37,668 nt of DNA from Anaerolineales bacterium (lineage in GTDB: Bacteria; Chloroflexota; Anaerolineae; Anaerolineales; Villigracilaceae): NCBI GenBank assembly GCA_021462845.1, contig JAJTXU010000018.1:1-37668 (forward strand), given 5' to 3'. Below the pieces are notes generated by a model, which saw nothing but the letters and a program-made list of their open reading frames with translations, searched no databases and was not told the DNA's origin. Positions 24,548 to 32,155 of this stretch are shown one piece after another. The stretch's first letter is position 1. Each line of letters opens with the position of its first letter. A program made the position numbers and the translations under genes.

Positions 24548-25867
24548 TCAGGGTCCATAGTTGTAATATTCGTAATCGTAAAATTTATTGACCTGATAAG
24601 GTGTGTCTTCACGCCACAGTCCAACATTAAACGAGTTCCAAATGCTATTACTATCCAAATAACTAACATCAAGAAAGGTGGTACTTAACTCATTCAACGG
24701 ACTAACATGTACCTCTGAGTGAGCATTAACATAAGCAGGTGCCGAGAAACCCAAGTCTCGACACATTTTTAGGTCACCATCTATATGAGCACACCATTGA
24801 TTGAGGCTACTCGACCAAGTTATCTTGTACTCTACAACTTCACCCCAGTTTTGGGAGTTGTAATGCTGAACGATGTAACTAAAAGGTGGGGGTGGATTGA
24901 CTTCTACATACTCCATGGGCAAGGTATAAGGCCAGTTTGCCGTATCTTCCTTATAATGTCGCCAACCAGTTTGTATCCAATAGCTGGTAGCAGTTGTTAC
25001 ATAACTAGATTCGCCACTTGTAAAAAAAAACGGCTCAGTCGCTGGAACGGAGATATTTGCCTTGACACCATACACGGAACCATGACTGTTTCCTGTATAC
25101 CAGCGGTCCTGAGGTGTTGCGGTTGGCGTTATTGTGGGTGTTTTGGTTATTGTCGGCGTTAAAGTGGCAGTAGGTGTAAAAGTTGGGGTTGGCGTATTTG
25201 TCGGTGTTGCGACATTGGGATAAGTTGCGATGGTCAAGTGCCACTTATCTGTTCGTACGAGAATTTCAGGAGCAGTCGTTGTTCTTGAAAAGATCACCGT
25301 GAAATCGTTATACGGATAGGGTTGTCCGGGCACAGCCCAAGTTCCCGAGGGGTAATCCATAGATGCCAAATCAGAAACGCCGGAATAATATACGTCAATT
25401 TTTCGATTCGGCATCATCTCGTTCGTAACTGGATACATATTCCACCAGATCGGTACACCTGAATAATATACACCTGTATAAAATTTGATTTTATAAGTGA
25501 ATTTTGAACCCATGTTGGTTCGATTATCCCCATAGGTGTATGTGATGTCAAAGTCCCAACGGTAGGGGTCGGTATGCGTTGTCACAACAGACGCAGAGCA
25601 GGTAACATACGGACCAGATGTACAGCCAGATGTCGTACTTGCCAGGGTTAACCCAGTCAACGGTGTCGGAGTGAAGGTTGGTGTGGCAGTATAGGTAGGC
25701 GTGAAGGTGAGTGCCGGAGAGGCCGTTGCGGTCATGGTTGAGGTGGGAACTTCGGGATCTAAATTTGCAACAGCGTTCACAGGCTTGTTTCCTGCAAGCA
25801 CGAGGAACGACAGCGCCATAATAACCATGACGAAAAAAGTGATCGGTAATTTTGCGCTATTTTTCAC
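24548..25867 (-). CDS. Secreted Thr/Pro-rich surface protein of unknown family 'A'
   Basis: A 439-residue protein. An N-terminal signal peptide ends near GNKPVNAVA. Then follow a Thr/Pro linker, a beta-rich domain with paired cysteines (SGCTSGPYVTC), a second Thr/Pro linker of repeating TPT units, and a C-terminal beta-rich domain of about 170 residues (GVKANISVP... WIQTGWRHY... NAHSEVHVS... LWREDTPYQV). The last part recalls a jelly-roll or lectin-like fold, but no family is named with confidence. The start is GTG 25867 because AGGAGG lies 6 bases before it. Gene B follows at once. The C-terminal domain is duplicated as a remnant at 23344-23559. Confidence 0.72.
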   Translation of the reverse strand: MKNSAKLPITFFVMVIMALSFLVLAGNKPVNAVANLDPEVPTSTMTATASPALTFTPTYTATPTFTPTPLTGLTLASTTSGCTSGPYVTCSASVVTTHTDPYRWDFDITYTYGDNRTNMGSKFTYKIKFYTGVYYSGVPIWWNMYPVTNEMMPNRKIDVYYSGVSDLASMDYPSGTWAVPGQPYPYNDFTVIFSRTTTAPEILVRTDKWHLTIATYPNVATPTNTPTPTFTPTATLTPTITKTPTITPTATPQDRWYTGNSHGSVYGVKANISVPATEPFFFTSGESSYVTTATSYWIQTGWRHYKEDTANWPYTLPMEYVEVNPPPPFSYIVQHYNSQNWGEVVEYKITWSSSLNQWCAHIDGDLKMCRDLGFSAPAYVNAHSEVHVSPLNELSTTFLDVSYLDSNSIWNSFNVGLWREDTPYQVNKFYDYEYYNYGP

Positions 25868-25972
25868 TGAAATCCTCCTGAAAAAAATGCTTTGTTGCAA
25901 CTCAACAATAAAAGCAATTTGCATGGTAACGGCAGAAACTAAATAATTACAAGAACTATTATCCTCGTCTTG

Positions 25973-25990
25973 CCATGTCAATTGTCATGG
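25973..25990. promoter_or_regulatory. 18-base near-perfect palindrome in the divergent A/trmI gap
   Basis: CCATGTCAATTGTCATGG has matching outer CCATG/CATGG and a central CAATTG, with one mismatched pair. It ends directly before the trmI -10 box and lies upstream of the A gene (135-base divergent gap 25868-26002), where an operator would be expected. Confidence 0.4.
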
Positions 25991-25996
25991 TAAGAT
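25991..25996 (+). promoter_or_regulatory. -10 box of a likely leaderless trmI transcript
   Basis: TAAGAT ends six bases before the ATG at 26003. The six bases between are TCCTCC, the opposite of a Shine-Dalgarno sequence. A TTGCCA 15 bases upstream could be a weak -35. Confidence 0.5.
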
Positions 25997-26002
25997 TCCT
26001 CC

Positions 26003-26839
26003 ATGCACTCTTATTCCTCCACCGCGCGTGACGGCGACCTCGCTCAACTGGTCGGGTTGCGCCACAAACATTTCATCTTCAACCTTCAAGCCGGCGCGAA
26101 ATTTGAAACACATCGCGGCGTTCTGCAACATGATGATCTGATCGGCAAAGCATGGGGAACGCAGGTGTTCAGCCACCTCGGATCGCCATTCTTCCTACTC
26201 CAGCCTTCGCTCGGCGACCTGCTCACCAACCTGCCGCGCACCACACAGATCATGTACCCGAAGGATATCGGTTTCATCCTCGTGACGATGGGAGTTGGTC
26301 CCGGTCAAACCGTGATGGAGGCTGGCTCTGGTTCCGGTTCGATGACCACCGCCCTTGCCTACGCGATCGGCGCGGAGGGGCGCGTCATCTCATACGAAGT
26401 CCGCTCGGATATGCAAAATCTTGCCCGCAAGAATCTCACCCGTTTCAGGCTCGATACCCGCGTGGATTTCAAACTGCGCGACATCGGCGAAGGTTTCGAC
26501 GAAACCGACGCAGATTCCTTTTTTCTTGATGTGCCCAACCCGTACGACTACATCGCACAAGTCCGCGCCGCTCTCAAACCCGGCGGATTCCTGTGCTGCT
26601 TAATTCCCACGTTTAACCAGGTGGAGAAAACCCTGCAATCGTTACGCCAAACCAATTTTGCATTCCTCGAAGTGTGTGAAATTTTGTTGAGGTACTACAA
26701 ACCCGAACCGACGCGCCTCCGCCCGACCGATCGCATGGTAGCGCACACCGGCTTTTTGCTGTTTGGCAGAAAGATCGAACCCAGCGTAGATCCGCGCGGG
26801 CAGGAACTCAACGAAGAAATAGAAAAAGGAGATACTTAG
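26003..26839 (+). CDS. trmI: tRNA (adenine58-N1)-methyltransferase
   Basis: A 278-residue SAM-dependent methyltransferase. After an N-terminal small beta domain come the family's IMYPKDIG (83-90), SAM motif I MEAGSGSGSMT (105-115), and the catalytic-side motif FFLDVPNPYDYI. The YPKD-IGFIL signature is typical of TrmI, which methylates A58 in the T loop of tRNA for stability. The ATG at 26003 has no ribosome-binding site. The next gene starts 3 bases after the stop, so it heads a plus-strand operon with the zinc-ribbon and Nudix genes. Confidence 0.92.
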   Translation: MHSYSSTARDGDLAQLVGLRHKHFIFNLQAGAKFETHRGVLQHDDLIGKAWGTQVFSHLGSPFFLLQPSLGDLLTNLPRTTQIMYPKDIGFILVTMGVGPGQTVMEAGSGSGSMTTALAYAIGAEGRVISYEVRSDMQNLARKNLTRFRLDTRVDFKLRDIGEGFDETDADSFFLDVPNPYDYIAQVRAALKPGGFLCCLIPTFNQVEKTLQSLRQTNFAFLEVCEILLRYYKPEPTRLRPTDRMVAHTGFLLFGRKIEPSVDPRGQELNEEIEKGDT

Positions 26840-26842
26840 CCA

Positions 26843-27391
26843 ATGCGCCGCATCTTTCGCCGCCAAGCACGAAAAGGATTCGCCGGGCATATTCCGCCGA
26901 TATTACAGGAAGCCAACCTGGCTTTTGACAAGGGGGAATATGGTCGAGCTGGGGAACTCTTTGAACAGATCGCCCAAACCGCCGATGCGCGCGGCGGGCC
27001 ACGCGCGCCGCTTTTCCACCTGCAAGCCGGTCACGCGCGCATATACGCCGGACAAACAGCATTGGGCATTCCTTCCATTAAACGCGGGTTGTCTCTGCTC
27101 GCCGAGAGGCAACAATATCAACGCTTGATTCAAGCGCGACGACGCGTGCTCGCGGAATTCAAAGAACGAGGCTTAAACGAGGAAGCCGCCGCCATCGACG
27201 CCTGGCTGAAATCGATCTCCCCGGAATCTTCTGAAATCGATACACAGATTCCCCCAAGCAAAAAGCCTGTCCTTCCCACTCACTGCCCGCAATGCGGAGC
27301 GGCGCTTCGACCCGATGAAGTCGAATGGCTGGACGCAGTCACCGCTGAGTGCGGCTATTGCGGAAGCCCGGTGCGGGAAGAGGATTCGTAG
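26843..27391 (+). CDS. TPR-like protein with C-terminal zinc ribbon
   Basis: A 182-residue protein. The first ~125 residues are helical with TPR-like spacing (ANLAFDKGEYGRAGELFEQIA), followed by a short linker and a zinc ribbon made of CPQCG and CGYCG near the end. This layout suggests a small adaptor or scaffold rather than an enzyme. It lies 3 bases after trmI with AAGGAG further upstream, so it is co-transcribed. Function is unknown. Confidence 0.7.
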   Translation: MRRIFRRQARKGFAGHIPPILQEANLAFDKGEYGRAGELFEQIAQTADARGGPRAPLFHLQAGHARIYAGQTALGIPSIKRGLSLLAERQQYQRLIQARRRVLAEFKERGLNEEAAAIDAWLKSISPESSEIDTQIPPSKKPVLPTHCPQCGAALRPDEVEWLDAVTAECGYCGSPVREEDS

Positions 27392-27411
27392 GACAAATTG
27401 GCAATTTGTCC
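27391..27411. repeat. 21-base perfect palindrome before the Nudix gene
   Basis: GGACAAATTG (27391-27400), one central G, then its exact reverse complement (27402-27411). It begins on the last base of the preceding stop codon and ends 12 bases before the Nudix start. The one-base centre resembles that of the 31-base palindromes at 16496 and 16545. Confidence 0.7.
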
Positions 27412-27423
27412 ACAGCCTGCGCA

Positions 27424-28020
27424 ATGAACCTCACCGAAGAATTCATCTCTCAGCGATTACAAGAAGCCCTCGCTTCGGCGGGTCCATCCTCCGACGGCTA
27501 CGCAGAACTTGAACTCACCGAAGAAACGCGATTGAAATGCGCGGCAGTGCTGGTGCCACTCGCGAGGCAGGATGGTGAATGGCACCTGCTCTTTACCCGC
27601 CGCACAGACCGTGTCGAATCACACAAAGGACAGGTTTCCTTCCCCGGTGGCGCATGTGACGAGGGCGAATCAACACCGGAACAAACTGCCCTGCGCGAGG
27701 CTGAGGAAGAAATTGGGATACGCCCCAGCGATGTAAAAATTTTGGGGCGGCTCGCCAACCTCATCACGATTTCCTATTTTCGAGTCACGCCAGTGGTGGG
27801 CGTGGTGAAATGGCCCACTGTGTTCCGCGTGGGCGAGCATGAAGTGGCGCGAGTCTTCACGATCCCGCTGGGGTGGCTGGCGAACGCGTCCAACCGGTGG
27901 CAATTTGAAATTGGGGAAAAGAAGCGTTCCGTCATCGCGTATCATCCTTACGATGGCGAGTTACTCTGGGGCGCGACGGCGCGGATCACCGTCGATTTTT
28001 TGAAGGTGTTGGGGTATTAA
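27424..28020 (+). CDS. Nudix hydrolase, coenzyme A pyrophosphatase type
   Basis: A 198-residue Nudix hydrolase. The Nudix box runs from PGGACDEGE to TALREAEEEIGI, preceded by LFTRRTDRVESHKGQVSFPGG, the typical NudL/YeaB (CoA pyrophosphatase) signature where the LLTKR...H.GQ.SFPGG block is specific. It probably cleaves CoA or acyl-CoA to phosphopantetheine and 3',5'-ADP. The ATG at 27424 starts where the family similarity begins. It is third in the trmI operon and converges on the L25 gene. Confidence 0.9.
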   Translation: MNLTEEFISQRLQEALASAGPSSDGYAELELTEETRLKCAAVLVPLARQDGEWHLLFTRRTDRVESHKGQVSFPGGACDEGESTPEQTALREAEEEIGIRPSDVKILGRLANLITISYFRVTPVVGVVKWPTVFRVGEHEVARVFTIPLGWLANASNRWQFEIGEKKRSVIAYHPYDGELLWGATARITVDFLKVLGY

Positions 28021-28026
28021 AAGTTA

Positions 28027-28053
28027 CAGGGGCGAGTCTGAAACTCGCCCCTG
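28027..28053. terminator. Hairpin between convergent Nudix and L25 genes
   Basis: CAGGGGCGAGT (28027-28037) and ACTCGCCCCTG (28043-28053) form an 11-bp GC-rich stem with a 5-base loop, 6 bases after the Nudix stop and 18 bases past the L25 stop. It could serve both directions. T runs are poor on both sides. Confidence 0.7.
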
Positions 28054-28071
28054 CGTTGGCAGAAAAGATTC

Positions 28072-28746
28072 TTACTTCTTCTCGTCGGAGGCTTCGTCTT
28101 CTTTCTTGCCGCGCTCCACAGAGAGTTCGGGTTCGGTCGGGGTGACAGCCGCCACTGCGCCTTCCGCGCCCGGTACCGCCGCTTCCTCTTCGACCTTCGG
28201 CATGGTCGCCACGGCAACCATTGTGTCGGGATCTTCGAGCACGCGCACTTTATCCGAAACAACTACATCGCGCACACGAATGCCGTCGCCGATTTTGGCA
28301 AGGCTGGAAATATCCACCTCGATGCGTTCGGGCAGGTCGGCTGGCAAACATTCCACGTGAAGTTGTTCAAGGTTATGAACCATGACCGCGCCGTGATCCT
28401 TCACCGCGCCTGAAACGCCTCCAAAATGGATCGAAACCGCTGTGCGAAGTTTTTCGCTCATCGAAACCGCGAGGAAATCCACATGCAGTAAACGATTTTT
28501 AATGAAATCGCGCTGTTTCTCGCGCACGAGCGTCAGGTGCTCTGTCCCTTCCACGTCGATCGTCACCAGGCTGGACGAGGTTGTTCTCGACAACGCCAGC
28601 GAAGCGGAGTGCGCTTCCAGGTTGATGTTGATCGGGTCTGTGTGACGACCATAGATCACCGCCGGCAGTTTCCCCTCACGCCGCAACGCCTTCACTTGCT
28701 TGCCAACCACTCCCCGCTTTTCCGCTTTTAGTACAACTTTCTCCAT
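28072..28746 (-). CDS. rplY: 50S ribosomal protein L25 (CTC/TL5 type)
   Basis: A 224-residue protein: an N-terminal L25 domain that binds 5S rRNA (about 1-92, with RREGKLPAVIYG and HVDFLAV), a C-terminal TL5/CTC beta domain (about 93-180, LPADLPERIEVDIS), and an acidic tail rich in Glu and Lys. This is the long general-stress CTC form. GAGGAG precedes the ATG at 28746; the earlier in-frame start is discarded. Confidence 0.95.
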   Translation of the reverse strand: MEKVVLKAEKRGVVGKQVKALRREGKLPAVIYGRHTDPININLEAHSASLALSRTTSSSLVTIDVEGTEHLTLVREKQRDFIKNRLLHVDFLAVSMSEKLRTAVSIHFGGVSGAVKDHGAVMVHNLEQLHVECLPADLPERIEVDISSLAKIGDGIRVRDVVVSDKVRVLEDPDTMVAVATMPKVEEEAAVPGAEGAVAAVTPTEPELSVERGKKEDEASDEKK

Positions 28747-28831
28747 CGTTACTCCTCGAGCGCCTCTCACCCGTCGGTTGCGGACTGAAGCCCGCACTCC
28801 GGATTACCTTCGCTCTATGAAATGATTTTCT

Positions 28832-28880
28832 GTAGTGACGAATTCATTCGTCATCTTTAAAGCGACCGAGTCGCTACTAC
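28832..28880. repeat. Bipartite palindromic element bounded by GTAGT/ACTAC, copy 1
   Basis: GTAGT (28832-28836), inner palindrome TGACGAAT-TC-ATTCGTCA (28836-28853), a short spacer, second palindrome AGCGAC-CGA-GTCGCT (28861-28875), then ACTAC (28876-28880). The layout matches the element at 32093-32151. It lies between the repeat-protein stop and the L25 start. Confidence 0.75.
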
Positions 28881-28882
28881 AT

Positions 28883-29404
28883 TTAATTTCGCCGCAACAA
28901 AAAGCGGCCCAACAACAACATCAACCCGCCGAATAACCCCCCGATCAACCCGGCAATCACAACGCCGCGCGTATCGAGCGTGGTAACAACGTTTCCATTC
29001 ACGTTCCGCGCCAGCAGGAGGACCGTGCGAACATCCTGCGCATGGACTTCCTGCGCCGCCAAATAGCCCACCGCGCTGTGATGGATATCCGCGCTTCCCG
29101 CGCCGATTACGGCTGTATACCCGCTGACCGACACGTTCTCCGCCTGGACGATGCCCGCCGCCGTATTCTCTAGCTGCGCCTCGGTTGTGTTCACCATTCC
29201 CAATGCAGACTGCCGCGCCGTAACTTGGTTTGCCTTGACGTTCGCCGCCGCGCTATTTTGTAGTTCCACTTCCTCGGCGCGGATGAACTCCGCGTCTGCC
29301 TGGCGCATCCGCACCAATTCCGCGTGAACGGATTTCACATCCGCGTGCATGACGTTCGTCACCTGCGGCGATTCGAATTCGGGAAGTTCTTCGGGTTCGA
29401 CCAT
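28883..29404 (-). CDS. Tail-anchored protein built of 15-residue repeats
   Basis: A 173-residue protein. After an acidic start, residues 42-101 form four exact 15-residue units (beginning RAEEV, KANQV, NTTEA and QAENV), and less regular units follow to about 138. The common pattern is xAxxVxxxxSAxxxV. Small and aliphatic residues at fixed places suggest a beta-solenoid, of the sort seen in bactofilins. A single C-terminal membrane helix (about 148-169) ends in LLRRN, so the protein is probably tail-anchored. The ATG at 29404 has no clear ribosome-binding site. Function is unknown. Confidence 0.65.
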   Translation of the reverse strand: MVEPEELPEFESPQVTNVMHADVKSVHAELVRMRQADAEFIRAEEVELQNSAAANVKANQVTARQSALGMVNTTEAQLENTAAGIVQAENVSVSGYTAVIGAGSADIHHSAVGYLAAQEVHAQDVRTVLLLARNVNGNVVTTLDTRGVVIAGLIGGLFGGLMLLLGRFLLRRN

Positions 29405-29477
29405 AGCGGGCGAGATTTTACCACAAGAAACCCTGCTGAACGGCAATGAACCACCTTTAGAGCAGGGCAATGACAAC

Positions 29478-29503
29478 GGGAGCGAGCCTAGCGACTCGCT
29501 CCC
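29478..29503 (-). terminator. Hairpin after the penicillin-acylase gene
   Basis: GGGAGCGAG (29478-29486) and CTCGCTCCC (29495-29503) pair over 9 bp with an 8-base loop, 7 bases past the stop of the penicillin-acylase-family gene on the minus strand. No T run follows, so termination is uncertain. Confidence 0.55.
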
Positions 29504-29510
29504 ATCAAAG

Positions 29511-32069
29511 TTATTTCGGCGTCAACACCAGGTGCCCTTCGGCGTCCGCGATGATCGCGGGCTGTTCCCACAACATTGGATAGTATTCTATATTTGCCCA
29601 GAGCGAGGCAAGATCAATGTAGTGAGGGTGATACGCGTGACCAGATTGCCCGGTGGTGTGCACGGTAAGCGAGTTGTTCAATGCGCCCAAATCCACGATC
29701 ATGCGCATGGAGGGGAGCCAATTGGTCTCGTAGCCATCGCGCACCGACCAGCCGGTGGCGTTGACGATCGCCTCGCCGCCGCCGGTCGGAAAAGGTCCGC
29801 GATTGAATAAATCTTCGATCAAACCGATGCCCGACTCGCCTAACGTGCCATTGCGGAACGTAGAAGCGTGCATATCGCCCCAGTTCCATTTTGACGTGTC
29901 GGCGCCAAACATCTCTTCCAGTTCGGTCACACCCTCGGCAAAGGATTTTTTGATGATCTCCTCTCTCGTTTCTACAACATCTGCCGTGGATTTATCGTCC
30001 CACCAGAGACTCGATTCGTCCATGTGGCGCATGATTTCATTCCAGCGCGATCCGCCATCCGGGTAGTAACGTTCCTCGGGCATGTCATCGTTAAATGTAT
30101 TCTGGAGCAGGTTGCGCCAAAAGGCATTGAACATCGCCGCCGCAGAGGAGTCGATGCGGTCTTGATAATCCCAACCTGCCAGCAAACCAACATGCTTTTC
30201 AGATAATCCCTGCGTGTCGAGAAGAATCGGAACGTATTGGGCGGCGGCTGAGTCGAATGAATCGCCTTGCATTTGTTGAATATAGGCAATGTCGATCTTC
30301 CCGGGCGCGTTTTGAATCATTTCCACGATGCGCTGTGCCCTAAACCCATAATCCCAATCATAGGTGATCCAATTGGGATAATCAAACGGCGGAACACGGT
30401 TATTGGCGGTGGCAATATACCCCTCATCTGGGTTCACGGTATAAGGTAGTTCTTCAAACGGGATATAGCCGAGCCATTCATATTCATCCGTCCAGCCGGG
30501 AACAGGGAGCGTGCCATCCCCTTTTGCCCGAATCGGGATGTCGCCGGGCATTTGATATGCAATATTGCCATTCACATCGGCATAAAGCAGGTTTTGCGGA
30601 GGCACGTGGAAATCTTTTGCCGCTTCCCGGAACTCTTCCCAGTTTTTGGCTTTATCGAATCCCCAGATGGCTTTGAAAGGCGTGGATGGGGAAAGCGCCG
30701 TCCATTTGAGGGCAATCACATACTGTTCCGGCAATTCGACGCCGGCGCGGTCTTTAAAGGGGACGAATTCTTCGTCGCCCGGCGCGCCCTTGTCTTTCAA
30801 GGGACCATAATCGTCGGAAATCACGGGGCCGTGACGAGTCAACCTCACCGTATGGGTGATCGGGTCGCCGCCCGCCACATTGATTATTTCTGTGCGAGTT
30901 TCGAAATCGACCCATTCTCCATTGACTTCATACTGATTCGGATTTTCGGGATTGACCCGCTCGATATATAAATCCATCACATCGGGACCGACATTGGTGA
31001 AACCCCAGGCGATTTGCTCGTTATGCCCAATGACCACACCGGGCACGCCAGGAAACGAGAAGCCAGCCACGTTATACGGACAGGTGTCAGAAACCGGTCT
31101 GCACTCCAAGTGAACCTGATACCAAATGGATGGCATCTGTATCCCAAGATGGGGATCGTTGGCAAGGAGCGGATTCCCGGTCGCTGTGAGTTTGCCGGAA
31201 ACCGCCCACGAATTTGAACCAATCCCATCCCCTAGCGGACCTAGCGCAACATCCAACAACGAAACATTATTCTGCAGTGAAGCAAGCACGTTGTCAGGTA
31301 TATTGAAAGCCGTGGCAGGTGTCGAATTGCGAGCAATCGCCTCCCCGCCGATCTTGTTGACAATCACCGGATGATCCGACGGGTATTCAGGGAACAGTTC
31401 CGCAACCTGGTCCGGCGTGAGCGTCTTCATTAAGACCGCCCGCTCGATTTCTTCGCCCATATTGCCGCGCAAATCCCACGCCATGGCTTTGCCCCAGGTC
31501 AGGCTATGCACCGGCGTCCACGGCTCGATCTTGTAATCCGGCGCAAGGATGGGCAGCCCCAGAAGCGCATATTCGAGGCTGAGGTTGACCGCATCTTTGC
31601 CTTCGATGTATGAATTAACACCGGCGGTATAGGAATTCACCAGGGCTTTCGATTCGGCATCGAGCAGTTCGTATTCCTGTTCGGCGGTGACGCGCCAGCC
31701 AAGCGTGCGAAGGAACGCATCGGTATCGGCTTGCGAGGGGAACATTTCGGCAATTCTGCCAGATCCAACATGCCGCCAAAAATCCATTTGCCAGAAGCGG
31801 TCTTGCGCATGGATATATCCCTGCGCAAAGAATAGATCGTGTTGGGTCGTCGCATAAACGTGAGGGATACCCATCTGATCTCGATAAATATCTACGGGGC
31901 CATCAAGCCCTTCAAGTTGAATCTCTCCCTCGATCTGCGGGAAGGATTTGGGCGCGACGGTGTTGGGGAGGTAGCTCTTGAAGTAGAACCCGCCTCCCGC
32001 GCCGAGCAAGATGACGAGAATCAAAAAGCCAAGCCCCGTGCGTTTTAGAATCGTTTTTGTGCGAGACAT
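29511..32069 (-). CDS. Penicillin acylase-family N-terminal nucleophile hydrolase (S45)
   Basis: An 852-residue precursor with one N-terminal membrane helix (about 12-31), an alpha chain, a spacer and a beta chain. The self-cleavage site is GSNSWAVSG, so Ser285 should become the N-terminal nucleophile of the beta chain; ANDPHLG and the GFTNVGPDVMDLY block are family features. It hydrolyses an amide bond; relatives act on penicillin G, acyl-homoserine lactones or other N-acyl compounds, and the substrate cannot be assigned. GGAGG precedes the ATG at 32069. It follows the large surface protein gene with a palindromic element between. Confidence 0.9.
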   Translation of the reverse strand: MSRTKTILKRTGLGFLILVILLGAGGGFYFKSYLPNTVAPKSFPQIEGEIQLEGLDGPVDIYRDQMGIPHVYATTQHDLFFAQGYIHAQDRFWQMDFWRHVGSGRIAEMFPSQADTDAFLRTLGWRVTAEQEYELLDAESKALVNSYTAGVNSYIEGKDAVNLSLEYALLGLPILAPDYKIEPWTPVHSLTWGKAMAWDLRGNMGEEIERAVLMKTLTPDQVAELFPEYPSDHPVIVNKIGGEAIARNSTPATAFNIPDNVLASLQNNVSLLDVALGPLGDGIGSNSWAVSGKLTATGNPLLANDPHLGIQMPSIWYQVHLECRPVSDTCPYNVAGFSFPGVPGVVIGHNEQIAWGFTNVGPDVMDLYIERVNPENPNQYEVNGEWVDFETRTEIINVAGGDPITHTVRLTRHGPVISDDYGPLKDKGAPGDEEFVPFKDRAGVELPEQYVIALKWTALSPSTPFKAIWGFDKAKNWEEFREAAKDFHVPPQNLLYADVNGNIAYQMPGDIPIRAKGDGTLPVPGWTDEYEWLGYIPFEELPYTVNPDEGYIATANNRVPPFDYPNWITYDWDYGFRAQRIVEMIQNAPGKIDIAYIQQMQGDSFDSAAAQYVPILLDTQGLSEKHVGLLAGWDYQDRIDSSAAAMFNAFWRNLLQNTFNDDMPEERYYPDGGSRWNEIMRHMDESSLWWDDKSTADVVETREEIIKKSFAEGVTELEEMFGADTSKWNWGDMHASTFRNGTLGESGIGLIEDLFNRGPFPTGGGEAIVNATGWSVRDGYETNWLPSMRMIVDLGALNNSLTVHTTGQSGHAYHPHYIDLASLWANIEYYPMLWEQPAIIADAEGHLVLTPK

Positions 32070-32092
32070 GAATCCTCCGAAAGTGATATTTT

Positions 32093-32151
32093 GTAGTTGC
32101 GACTTCAGTCGCATTGACTGTTGGCGAAAAAACGACTGAAGTCGTTACTAC
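32093..32151. repeat. Bipartite palindromic element bounded by GTAGT/ACTAC, copy 2
   Basis: GTAGT (32093-32097), palindrome TGCGACT-TC-AGTCGCA (32098-32113), a 17-base spacer, palindrome AACGACT-GA-AGTCGTT (32131-32146), then ACTAC (32147-32151). The two palindromes are in opposite sense (TC versus GA centre), so the whole element is an inverted pair. It fills the gap between the surface-protein stop and the penicillin-acylase start. Confidence 0.8.
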
Positions 32152-32155
32152 TCTT

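Noticed and set aside
24930-25760. Possible tandem DNA repeats in the Thr/Pro linkers of protein A
   Set aside because: The periodicity comes from TPT codon runs in the coding frame; it is a protein linker, not an independent DNA repeat.
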